Program-made: the position numbers and the translations under genes
Assembly: GCA_030609665.1 (NCBI GenBank)
Contig: JAUWBW010000080.1
Location: 1-7,968 of the forward strand
Direction of reading: 5' to 3'
Length of the DNA stretch: 7,968 nucleotides
From: Methanosarcinaceae archaeon
GTDB taxonomy: Archaea; Halobacteriota; Methanosarcinia; Methanosarcinales; Methanosarcinaceae
Notes under the pieces: generated by a model
Databases searched by the model: none
What the model was told of the DNA's origin: nothing
Seen by the model: the letters and a program-made list of their open reading frames with translations, nothing else
Shown here: positions 1-5,805 of the stretch, in pieces
Position numbering within the stretch: the first letter of the stretch is position 1
How the letters are laid out: each line of letters starts with the position of its first letter

Positions 1-1
1 C

Positions 2-154
2 AAATTTGATCTCAAAGACCGCACCGGATCTTTATTGATACAGTTGTTCTGCATGCTTGGCAGAAGATCATTGCTGATATACCTCATCCATCAACCGATA
101 TTGATCGCTTTGCTCTACCTTCTGGGTTTTGTGGATATTGGGTCACTATTTTAA
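2..154 (+). CDS. DUF1624/HGSNAT-type membrane acyltransferase, C-terminal end (partial)
   Basis: This is the last 50 codons of a gene that begins before the window, read from base 2 to the TAA at 152-154. The peptide holds LGRRSLLIYLIHQP followed by a hydrophobic stretch (ILIALLYLLGF), that is, one final transmembrane helix and a short polar tail. The 'G-R-x-S-L-x-I-Y-L-I-H-Q-P' pattern is what I recognise at the C-terminal end of the DUF1624 / heparan-alpha-glucosaminide N-acetyltransferase catalytic domain family, which are multi-pass membrane proteins that move acyl groups to sugars. Only about 50 residues are visible, so substrate and activity cannot be judged. Other acyltransferase-3-like membrane proteins share a similar terminal helix with an H-Q-P motif and are the main alternative. 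No clear terminator follows; the next gene (dinB) converges on it. Confidence 0.65.
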   Translation, partial: KFDLKDRTGSLLIQLFCMLGRRSLLIYLIHQPILIALLYLLGFVDIGSLF

Positions 155-269
155 TGAGCTTTTGCAACGCACCAATTGTCTGACGTATGGTAAAGTAACT
201 TACTTGACAATACATGAGGGGGAAAGGATTAGATTATTAATTATCGTATTTGTTTAGTTGGTTTCGATA

Positions 270-304
270 ACTCACTTTCCAAATCATTTGTTCAATAAGT
301 GAGT
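270..304. repeat. Inverted repeat (8-bp stem) downstream of the acyltransferase gene
   Basis: ACTCACTT at 270-277 is exactly complementary to AAGTGAGT at 297-304, giving an 8-bp stem with a 19-base loop. The loop contains a second small dyad, CAAAT-C-ATTTG (280-290). There is no T-run after the stem, so it is not a textbook terminator. It could be the fold-back end of an IS200/IS605-like element or a transcript-end structure of the upstream gene; neither is shown. Confidence 0.4.
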
Positions 305-352
305 GATAAAATGTCGATGCACAGCCCATATTGCCAGACCCCACGCAGCAAC

Positions 353-366
353 CCGCCGCAGGCGGC
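353..366 (+). repeat. GC-rich repeat, left copy of an inverted pair
   Basis: CCGCCGCAGGCGGC, itself an imperfect palindrome (CCGCC-GCA-GGCGG), sits in AT-rich DNA. An exact reverse-complement copy lies at 580-593. In both copies the core is followed on its inner side, after two unlike bases, by ATTCC, which makes the shared arm slightly longer than the core. See the finding on this pair. Confidence 0.65.
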
Positions 367-579
367 AGATTCCAAACATTATGAAATATATACATATATA
401 TCGGTCGAATAAACCTGAATTACAGAACATATATGAGACTGTCGGAAAAGCGATGAAATCTATACATTTTTAATAACATCGGTATGTAAAAACGCTATGC
501 TGTGTTGTACCACATTTATTTTATAAGTTGAAATGCCGCGGAAATGCCCATACCGTTCGCGTTAGTGGTGTGGGAATGC

Positions 580-593
580 GCCGCCTGCGGCGG
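580..593 (-). repeat. GC-rich repeat, right copy of an inverted pair
   Basis: GCCGCCTGCGGCGG is the exact reverse complement of the copy at 353-366, 213 bases away. On the minus strand the core is followed inward by two bases and then ATTCC, as in the left copy. Immediate outer flanks differ (CAAC on the left, TTGT on the right) and I see no target-site duplication. Confidence 0.65.
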
Positions 594-699
594 TTGTATT
601 AGTTTTAGCTTCAGTTTCAGATCGGACACTCTTATTTACGCAGTTCTCTTACCACAGCTATACAAATACAAATTATTGACCTTAACACGTTGGAAATGG

Positions 700-1821
700 T
701 CACACAAAATCAGTGATCAACTTCTGTCTCTCATCCACCTTCTCAAAGTTCGACACCCCCACACCAAGCAATCGAAATCTCCTTTTCCCCATAAACTCAC
801 GCATAAGGTCTTTTGCAGTTATCCTTATGATATCAATATCTGTTGAATACACCCTGAGCGACCTTGCCCTTGTATAGGTCGAAAAATCCTCAAACCGTAC
901 CTTAAGTGTGATCGTCTTGAACAAAAACTTATTTTTCATCAATAATGCGTGCACATCCTCTGCAAGTGAGTCCAGCACCTGTTCTATGACATATGGATCT
1001 GCCGTATCCTCATCAAACGTATCTTCCTTACTAATGGACTTGATATCCCCGCGCTCCTGTACCTCCCCATTATCAATGCCTCTTGCCATCTGGTGCATCT
1101 TAAGACCGAACTTGCCAAACCTCTCGATCAACAGCTGGACATCACACGCAGCCAGATCCCATATTGTCTTTATATCCATACCCAGTAATATATCAGTGGT
1201 CTTCTTTCCGACGCCGGGAATTCTGGAAACCGGCAGAGGAGTTAGAAAATCCACCACATCCCCTGGCTTCACAACAGTCAATCCATCAGGCTTTTGGAAA
1301 TCTGATGCGATCTTTGCAACTAATTTGTTCGGAGCAACACCGATCGAGCAGGTAATTCCTTCCTGTAAAAGTATCTCCTCCTTAATGTTTTGGGCAAGTC
1401 GGGATGCTGCAGCATGATCTTCTACATGCTCGCTGACATCCAGATACGCCTCATCCACACTCACCTGCTGGAACATATCCGTGAATTTCCGCATGACATC
1501 CATAATTCGATGTGATACATCTTTGTAAAGTTTCATGTTCACCCGAAGATATACTGCATCAGGACACAGTTTGTACGCCTTTGAGATTGGCATTCCCGAA
1601 CGTATGCCGAATTCCCTGGCTTCATAAGAACATGTACTGACAACACCCCTACCCTTGCCGTTCTTTGGATCGGAACCAACCACTACGGGCTGACCTTTTA
1701 GTTGAGGATTCTCACGCACTTCAACTGACGAGTAGAAACTATCCATATCTACATGGAATATGATTCGAGTTTTGGATGCTGCAAGTGTTGTGGATGCTGC
1801 AGGTGTTGTGGATGCGTTCAT
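700..1821 (-). CDS. dinB: DNA polymerase IV (Y-family translesion polymerase)
   Basis: This 373-residue protein copies past damaged template bases. Palm motif HVDMDSFY has D25 as first metal ligand and Y30 at the steric-gate position of Sulfolobus Dpo4; SVDEAYLD supplies D123 and E124. GVAPNKLVAKIASDFQKPDG (161-180) is the conserved DinB stretch, helix-hairpin-helix residues are about 198-224 (IPGVGKK), and the little finger about 255-360. It ends with QKLITDFV (366-373), which fits a PCNA-interacting peptide (Q-x-x-I-x-x-F), so loading by the sliding clamp is likely. The ATG at 1821 is the only start near the palm motif: an in-frame TAA lies three codons upstream and no other start codon precedes residue 26. 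The first 18 residues are a low-complexity leader coded by an 18-base tandem repeat. It is divergent from a small membrane-protein gene, and no LexA-type box is visible. Confidence 0.95.
   Translation of the reverse strand: MNASTTPAASTTLAASKTRIIFHVDMDSFYSSVEVRENPQLKGQPVVVGSDPKNGKGRGVVSTCSYEAREFGIRSGMPISKAYKLCPDAVYLRVNMKLYKDVSHRIMDVMRKFTDMFQQVSVDEAYLDVSEHVEDHAAASRLAQNIKEEILLQEGITCSIGVAPNKLVAKIASDFQKPDGLTVVKPGDVVDFLTPLPVSRIPGVGKKTTDILLGMDIKTIWDLAACDVQLLIERFGKFGLKMHQMARGIDNGEVQERGDIKSISKEDTFDEDTADPYVIEQVLDSLAEDVHALLMKNKFLFKTITLKVRFEDFSTYTRARSLRVYSTDIDIIRITAKDLMREFMGKRRFRLLGVGVSNFEKVDERQKLITDFV
1774..1815. repeat. 18-bp tandem repeat in the 5' end of dinB
   Basis: Two copies of an 18-base unit (GGATGCTGCAAGTGTTGT at 1774-1791; the second at 1792-1809 differs by one base) plus six bases of a third. 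Read on the minus strand they encode the repeated A-A-S-T-T pattern in DinB residues 3-16. The length is a multiple of three, so copy-number change keeps the frame and only alters the N-terminal tail. Confidence 0.85.
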
Positions 1822-1844
1822 TGCCTGTTATTTCAACTCCCTCA

Positions 1845-1880
1845 TTAAAATCATTAACCATCCGGCCCAAAATGATTTAA
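1845..1880. promoter_or_regulatory. AT-rich dyad in the divergent dinB / membrane-protein promoter region
   Basis: TTAAAATCATT (1845-1855) and AATGATTTAA (1871-1880) are inverted copies apart from one extra A, separated by 15 GC-richer bases. They lie midway in the 112 bases between two divergent start codons. The arms contain TTTAA/TTAAAT strings that could act as weak TATA elements in each direction, placing starts roughly 25-30 bases upstream of each gene. This is inferred from spacing only. Confidence 0.3.
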
Positions 1881-1933
1881 CCGTAAAGACCATCGAATAC
1901 CTCATACAGACTAATGAAAAGCGTGATAACAAT

Positions 1934-2251
1934 ATGTACCAACAATTAGCAATAGCAGCATACGTAGTCGTATTATTCCTTACCTTGCGCGATATTCGTA
2001 TATTCAAGCGTACACGCCTTGCCTCATATCGAAAAGGAGCAATGAGGGGACTGGTGGCTTCAACCGTTGTACTGCTTGGCACATTCATTGTTTTTGTCAA
2101 CCCCAATCTTGGTCTGCTCATTGTGCTCATAGGTCTTTACATAAACCGCAAGGGCATCAGGGAGGATGTTTTCAGGGACACGGTTGCAATGGACCGATTG
2201 CTTGGGAAAACGGACTACCATGAATCAAATATAGAACAAGATGAAACGTGA
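1934..2251 (+). CDS. Small three-helix membrane protein of unknown function
   Basis: I do not recognise the family. The frame stays open from upstream, but residues encoded before 1934 are antisense to the dinB repeat and look random; the ATG at 1934 has GTGAT (1923-1927), complementary to the end of archaeal 16S rRNA, six bases upstream. This gives 105 residues with hydrophobic segments at about 4-18, 38-55 and 58-71. The loop after the first segment is rich in arginine and lysine (R19 to R38), and the tail after the third begins NRKGIRED, so both should be cytoplasmic, with the N-terminus outside and a short NPN turn outside between segments 2 and 3. The C-terminal 35 residues are charged and soluble. 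It is divergent from dinB and 126 bases upstream of rps17e, so probably separately transcribed. Confidence 0.7.
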   Translation: MYQQLAIAAYVVVLFLTLRDIRIFKRTRLASYRKGAMRGLVASTVVLLGTFIVFVNPNLGLLIVLIGLYINRKGIREDVFRDTVAMDRLLGKTDYHESNIEQDET

Positions 2252-2283
2252 GACAGAGCCAACCTATCATTTAATCCAAAAGG

Positions 2284-2290
2284 TATAAAT
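2284..2290 (+). promoter_or_regulatory. Candidate TATA box for the rps17e-dapA-dapB operon
   Basis: TATAAAT preceded by the purine-rich CCAAAAGG resembles an archaeal BRE/TATA pair. Transcription starting about 25 bases downstream would give a leader of some 65 bases before rps17e. The other TATA-like string, TATAAATTTA at 2351-2360, is too close to the ATG and to the ribosome binding site to serve as the promoter. Confidence 0.4.
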
Positions 2291-2304
2291 GGAAAGGTTA
2301 TCAA

Positions 2305-2341
2305 TTAGGCGGTTACCTAATAAATAATCATAATCATAATC
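2305..2341 (+). repeat. Small dyad followed by three ATAATC repeats in the rps17e leader
   Basis: TTAGG (2305-2309) pairs with CCTAA (2316-2320) around a six-base loop. It is followed by three exact ATAATC units at 2324-2341. The segment lies at or just after the inferred transcription start of a ribosomal-protein operon. It may be only AT-rich simple sequence. Confidence 0.4.
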
Positions 2342-2377
2342 AAATTATCATATAAATTTAGATTTGGAGATCAATAC

Positions 2378-2572
2378 ATGGGAAATATTAGACAGAAAAA
2401 TATCAAGAACATAGCATTTCGCTTATTAGATAAATATGAAGGTGTATTCACAAAAGATTTTGATGAGAACAAGCATCTTGTCACAAAATACACCGACATT
2501 GAGAGCAAAGTTATCAGAAATCGTGTTGCAGGCTATGTCACACGAAAGATAACACACGTTCGCCCTGAATAG
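2378..2572 (+). CDS. rps17e: 30S ribosomal protein S17e
   Basis: A 64-residue basic protein of the archaeal/eukaryal small ribosomal subunit with no bacterial counterpart. The start MGNIRQKNIKNIAFRLLDKY and the segment ESKVIRNRVAGYVTRKI (about residues 42-58) are characteristic of S17e, and the length matches the short archaeal form. GGAG at 2366-2369 is eight bases before the ATG and supports this start. dapA follows after 20 bases on the same strand, so the ribosomal gene probably heads an operon with lysine-pathway genes. Nothing appears broken or unusual in the protein itself. Confidence 0.95.
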   Translation: MGNIRQKNIKNIAFRLLDKYEGVFTKDFDENKHLVTKYTDIESKVIRNRVAGYVTRKITHVRPE

Positions 2573-2592
2573 TCCTTTAAGGTAGGGATATC

Positions 2593-3471
2593 ATGTTCGA
2601 AGGGGTTTTACCGGCGCTTATCACTCCTTTTAAAAAAGACGACTCTATTGACGAAAACGGATTCCGGGAAAACGTCAGTTTTGTTGAGACCGGTGGCATC
2701 TCGGGCATTGTATCCTGTGGAACAACAGGGGAATCCGCAACTCTTTCTACAGCCGAGCATGAGCAACTGATCGATATTTCAGTTGATTGTGCAAATGTTC
2801 ATGTTGTGGTTGGTACAGGTTCAAATAATACTGCAGAAGCGGTAGAGCTTACGAAATATGCAGATGATGCAGGAGTAGATGGCGCGCTTCTAATATCACC
2901 ATATTATAACAAGCCCAACAATGCAGGACTGATCAAGCATTTCAAAGCGATTGCCGAATCGGTAGACATTCCTTTACTTTTATACAACGTTCCCACCCGC
3001 ACGAGTCAGGACATGCCGCTTGAAGTTATTTTTGAACTTTCAAAGGTAGATAATATCGTGGGCATCAAGGAAGCGAGCGGAAATCTCGACAAGGTGACCC
3101 AGATCATTGAGAATACGGCTGACGGGGATTTTTCAGTCATCTCGGGTGATGACGGACTCACACTTCCAATTATCACACTCGGCGGCAGCGCCGTGATATC
3201 GGTTGTTGCAAATATTGTTCCTCAAAAGATGGTGGACCTTTATAATGCTGCAAAGAGTGGCGACATATCAACAGCGAGAAATATCCACTATGAACTCGCA
3301 CCGCTTATACGTGCGCTGTTCAATGAAACAAATCCAATCCCTGTAAAACGTGCTGCTGGATTAATCGGACTTGCAAGCGGACCTCTAAGGCTGCCACTTG
3401 CACCAATTAGCAGTGATAATGAACGGATACTTATAGATGCGCTAAAAAACATAGGTGCGCTAAATGGTTAA
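2593..3471 (+). CDS. dapA: 4-hydroxy-tetrahydrodipicolinate synthase
   Basis: DapA condenses pyruvate with aspartate semialdehyde, the first committed step of the diaminopimelate route to lysine. At 292 residues it has the normal length for this (beta/alpha)8 cytoplasmic enzyme. All key residues are visible: GTTGES at 43-48 with T44 and T45 of the proton relay, Y105 in ISPYYNKP, Y131 and R136 in LLYNVPTRT, and the Schiff-base lysine K159 in IVGIKEASGN. The GGTAGGG sequence just before the ATG can act as the ribosome binding site. The gene follows rps17e by 20 bases and overlaps dapB by 8, so the two dap products are probably made together. Relatives in the same fold include N-acetylneuraminate lyase and sugar-acid aldolases, but the GTTGES/YNVPTRT set and the dapB neighbour make DapA by far the best call. 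Confidence 0.95.
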   Translation: MFEGVLPALITPFKKDDSIDENGFRENVSFVETGGISGIVSCGTTGESATLSTAEHEQLIDISVDCANVHVVVGTGSNNTAEAVELTKYADDAGVDGALLISPYYNKPNNAGLIKHFKAIAESVDIPLLLYNVPTRTSQDMPLEVIFELSKVDNIVGIKEASGNLDKVTQIIENTADGDFSVISGDDGLTLPIITLGGSAVISVVANIVPQKMVDLYNAAKSGDISTARNIHYELAPLIRALFNETNPIPVKRAAGLIGLASGPLRLPLAPISSDNERILIDALKNIGALNG

Positions 3472-4273
3472 TGATAACGATAACATCAATGTTGCAGTGA
3501 CAGGCGCATGCGGTCGCATGGGCGGTATGATCATTGAGAATATCGTAAAGACCGACAACATGCAACTTTCGGCTGCTTTTGATATTAACAATATCGGCAA
3601 GGATGCCGGAGAGATGGCACATGTTGATGTACTTGGTGTTACGGTATCGGACGCAAATGACATTAAAACTGTTCTGACCGAAACAAACACGGATGTCCTT
3701 ATTGATTTCACAATTGCACCTGCGACGGTTGTCAATGCACCGGCAGCAGCCGAATGCGGAGTTAATCTTATTATTGGCACAACAGGATTCACTGAGCAGC
3801 AAAGAGCTGCTATCGATGATGCAATTCTGAAGAACAACGTTGCAGCAGTCATATCACCAAACTATTCAGTTGGTGTCAATGTATTTTTCAACATCTTAAA
3901 AGAAGCAGCAAGATCACTTTCGGATTATGACATCGAGATCATCGAAGCCCACCACAACCAGAAAAAAGACGCTCCAAGCGGCACTGCCATGAAAGCGGCA
4001 GATGTTATCAGCGAAACACTTGGCGGCAAGGAATACGTGTACGGGCGCAATGGTCTTGTACCACGCGGCAAGGAGATCGGGATACATGCTGTTCGCGGCG
4101 GCGACATTGTTGGCGACCATACTGTCCTGTTCGCAGGAAATGGCGAGCGTGTTGAGATCAAACATCAGGCGCACTCACGGCAGGCATTCGCAGGCGGCGC
4201 GGTAAAAGCGGCTGCATGGATTTGCAATGCAAAACCCGGCATCTATACAATGGATGATATTCTGGGATTTTGA
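3464..4273 (+). CDS. dapB: 4-hydroxy-tetrahydrodipicolinate reductase
   Basis: DapB reduces the DapA product with NAD(P)H to tetrahydrodipicolinate. The 269-residue protein shows an N-terminal Rossmann domain with the nucleotide loop VTGACGRMG (G14, G17, G20), GTTG at 105-108 lining the cofactor site, and the catalytic/tetramer domain with EAHHNQKKDAPSGTA: H163 and K167 match the general acid and catalytic lysine of the E. coli enzyme, and S172-G173-T174 bind the substrate carboxylate. The ATG at 3464 has AGGTG at 3453-3457; it lies within the last codons of dapA in another frame (8-base overlap), suggesting translational coupling. The later enzymes of the pathway are not in this window. The gene converges on pyrI with only 49 bases between them. 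Confidence 0.96.
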   Translation: MVNDNDNINVAVTGACGRMGGMIIENIVKTDNMQLSAAFDINNIGKDAGEMAHVDVLGVTVSDANDIKTVLTETNTDVLIDFTIAPATVVNAPAAAECGVNLIIGTTGFTEQQRAAIDDAILKNNVAAVISPNYSVGVNVFFNILKEAARSLSDYDIEIIEAHHNQKKDAPSGTAMKAADVISETLGGKEYVYGRNGLVPRGKEIGIHAVRGGDIVGDHTVLFAGNGERVEIKHQAHSRQAFAGGAVKAAAWICNAKPGIYTMDDILGF

Positions 4274-4304
4274 ATTAACTCCCTGATCACCTACTAATTT
4301 TGAC

Positions 4305-4312
4305 AAAAAAAA
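4305..4312 (-). terminator. Oligo-T terminator after pyrI
   Basis: Eight A on the plus strand, hence TTTTTTTT on the minus strand, lie 11-18 bases after the pyrI stop. Runs of T without a required hairpin terminate archaeal transcription. For dapB, coming the other way, only a TTTT at 4298-4301 is seen. Confidence 0.6.
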
Positions 4313-4322
4313 CAAATTTGAT

Positions 4323-4802
4323 TCACAACAGATGCGTAGCAATATTTTCAGATATCACGCGCTCGCAATATTCACACCGAAGTGATATCCTGCCCCCTAC
4401 CGATGTTATCGTGAATTTAGATGTCACCGGTTCACTACTGTTAGAAATACAATTTGGATTGATGCACCTTACAACACCTTCGGCGTGTTCGGGGATAACA
4501 ACCTGCTTTTTCTCGAAAACATCAAAATTGCGTATAATATTGATAACCGCATTTGGTGCGATCAATGAGATCTTGTCAACCTCGCGCACATTCAATTCGC
4601 GGTTCTCTATCTTCACAACATCCTTTTTGCCGTGCTTGCCTAATGCGTTTATAACAACACTGACGACATCTTCAGATGAATCAGGGATTCCAAGTATCCG
4701 CAGGACGTTTAGTGACTGACCTGCCGTGATATGATCGATCACAGTACCATTCTCGATCGGACGAACCCGAAGTTCACGTTTTGGAGTTGTGTTTGGCGTC
4801 AT
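4323..4802 (-). CDS. pyrI: Aspartate carbamoyltransferase regulatory chain
   Basis: PyrI is the regulatory subunit of aspartate transcarbamoylase; it binds nucleotide effectors (CTP, ATP) and holds catalytic trimers together. The 159-residue protein has the usual two-part layout: an N-terminal allosteric domain (about 7-103, starting LRVRPIENGTVIDHI) and a C-terminal zinc domain with four cysteines, C113-x4-C118 and C143-x2-C146, all present. Length matches the family. Its ATG overlaps the pyrB stop in an ATGA (4799-4802), so both chains are translated from one message. The zinc site is intact, which argues that the subunit still docks to PyrB. An oligo-T run follows the stop. Confidence 0.96.
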   Translation of the reverse strand: MTPNTTPKRELRVRPIENGTVIDHITAGQSLNVLRILGIPDSSEDVVSVVINALGKHGKKDVVKIENRELNVREVDKISLIAPNAVINIIRNFDVFEKKQVVIPEHAEGVVRCINPNCISNSSEPVTSKFTITSVGGRISLRCEYCERVISENIATHLL

Positions 4803-5725
4803 TCAAGGGCCCCCATAACAAGTGAGAGCAGTGCCATACGAACCGGCACGCCGTAAAACGACTGATTGAAATAACAGGCATGATCAGATTCATCCACACG
4901 TGGGTCGATCTCATTGACCCTTGGAAGCGGATGCATGATCTTAAGTTTTGGGTCTGCATTCTCAAGAAGCGCAGGTGTTATCAGCAAACTGCTTGCAACC
5001 TTGTTGTATTCTGCAGGATCAGGAAAACGCTCTTTCTGGATCCTTGTGACATACAGCACTTCCACATCGCTTATTGCTTCCTCAATGGAATCCGTCTGTT
5101 TCACCTTGATATTTCGCCTTTTAAGATCACCGATTATCTCATCCGGCAGACGCAGTTCTTTTGGAGACACCAGTGTGATCTCTGCATTGTAAAGCGAAAG
5201 GGCATAACAAAGTGAGTGCACAGTCCTGCCGTATTTAAGGTCACCGGCAAGTGCGATCTTCACACCGTCAAGGTGACTTTCCCTGCGGATCGTGTATAGG
5301 TCAAGGAATGTCTGTGTCGGGTGGTGCCCTGCACCGTCCCCGCCATTGATGATAGGTACGGATGCCAGTTCAGAAGCCATTCGTGCCGAACCTTCTTTCG
5401 GGTGCCGCAAGACGATCGCATCGGAATATCCTTCAACCACACGGATCGTGTCAGCAAGAGTCTCCCCTTTTGCAATCGAACTTGCCTCAACAGAACCAAG
5501 ATTTAACACTCTTCCCCCAAGCCGGATCATTGCGGTCTCAAATGACATGCGCGTCCTTGTACTTGGTTCAAAGAACAAAAGTGACAATACCTTTCCATCA
5601 AGAAGATCAGACTTTTCCACACCCCGTGCAACCGGTTCAAGTTTTTCAGCGGTATTTAAAATATGATCAATAGTATCACGCGAAAAGTCCTTCATTGATA
5701 TGATGTGTAGGTCTTTGAACGTCAT
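4799..5725 (-). CDS. pyrB: Aspartate carbamoyltransferase catalytic chain
   Basis: PyrB joins carbamoyl phosphate and aspartate to N-carbamoyl-aspartate, the second step of UMP synthesis. The 308-residue protein shows the carbamoyl-phosphate loop FEPSTRTR (S55, T56, R57, T58), the 80s loop with K86, GGDGAGHHPTQ with H134 and Q138, GDLKYGRTVHS with R167, VTRIQKER with R228 for aspartate, and HPLPR (265-269). These are the full active-site set, including the K86 given in trans by the neighbouring chain. Together with the overlapping pyrI it predicts a dodecameric, allosterically regulated enzyme. The TATA-like element at 5751-5760 is so close to the ATG, and the upstream bases so poor in Shine-Dalgarno sequence, that the message may be nearly leaderless. 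Confidence 0.97.
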   Translation of the reverse strand: MTFKDLHIISMKDFSRDTIDHILNTAEKLEPVARGVEKSDLLDGKVLSLLFFEPSTRTRMSFETAMIRLGGRVLNLGSVEASSIAKGETLADTIRVVEGYSDAIVLRHPKEGSARMASELASVPIINGGDGAGHHPTQTFLDLYTIRRESHLDGVKIALAGDLKYGRTVHSLCYALSLYNAEITLVSPKELRLPDEIIGDLKRRNIKVKQTDSIEEAISDVEVLYVTRIQKERFPDPAEYNKVASSLLITPALLENADPKLKIMHPLPRVNEIDPRVDESDHACYFNQSFYGVPVRMALLSLVMGALE

Positions 5726-5739
5726 CAGACTGATAAAAG

Positions 5740-5798
5740 AATTGCATGAGATATAATATTTACTAAACCGGCATCATCCATTTGACCATAATGCAATT
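5740..5798 (-). promoter_or_regulatory. pyrBI promoter region with TATA box and flanking inverted repeat
   Basis: On the minus strand AATATTATAT (5760 to 5751) is a good archaeal TATA candidate, about 30 bases before the pyrB ATG. It lies between AATTGCAT (5740-5747) and ATGCAATT (5791-5798), exact inverted 8-base copies. The inner arm would sit between TATA and transcription start and the outer one upstream, which is compatible with a looping or two-site repressor, though chance cannot be excluded. Confidence 0.4.
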
Positions 5799-5805
5799 GC
5801 TAATT

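Larger units (their letters stand above)
155..699. other. Long gene-free region, probable degraded repeat or element remnant
   Basis: About 545 bases lie between two converging genes. I see no reading frame here with recognisable protein features; the short frames present have low-complexity or random-looking translations. The stretch is strongly AT-rich (for example alternating AT around 386-401) but is interrupted by two GC-rich islands at 353-366 and 580-593 that are exact inverted copies. It also contains a hairpin at 270-304, a short direct repeat GAAATGCC (530-537 and 541-548), and a sequence at 434-448 (GAGACTGTCGGAAAA) that resembles the ends of some insertion sequences. I infer accumulated repeat or mobile-element debris, not a gene. 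Confidence 0.5.

Noticed and set aside
237..395. Minus-strand frame of 52 codons across the left GC-rich repeat
   Set aside because: The composition looks random, no ribosome binding site was found, and its middle is simply the repeat translated; possibly a pseudogene scrap but not supportable.
311..412. Short plus-strand frame (33 codons) starting ATGTCGATG
   Set aside because: It reads through the GC-rich repeat, has no ribosome binding site or recognisable motif, and ends after AT-repeat sequence.
155..699. Possible tRNA or other structured RNA gene in the gene-free tract
   Set aside because: I found no cloverleaf arms or T-loop consensus; the GC-rich palindromes are explained by the inverted repeat pair.
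544..846. Plus-strand frame of 100 codons over the right repeat and the 3' end of dinB
   Set aside because: Half of it is antisense to dinB and the rest covers the GC-rich repeat; no family features.
908..1417. Long plus-strand frame inside dinB
   Set aside because: It is antisense to a fully conserved polymerase gene and serine-rich low complexity, as expected for a shadow frame.
1760..1933. N-terminal extension of the small membrane protein to 163 residues
   Set aside because: The added codons are antisense to the dinB tandem repeat and the intergenic stretch; the ATG at 1934 has a ribosome binding site and leads straight into the first membrane helix.
2324..2341. ATAATC triple considered as a CRISPR-like array
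   Set aside because: The units are six bases with no spacers; it is simple sequence.
4300..4719. Plus-strand frame of 139 codons opposite pyrI
   Set aside because: pyrI on the minus strand has all zinc cysteines and a conserved operon partner; this frame is its shadow.
5292..5673. Overlapping plus-strand frames opposite pyrB
   Set aside because: They are antisense to intact pyrB active-site motifs and show no domain of their own.
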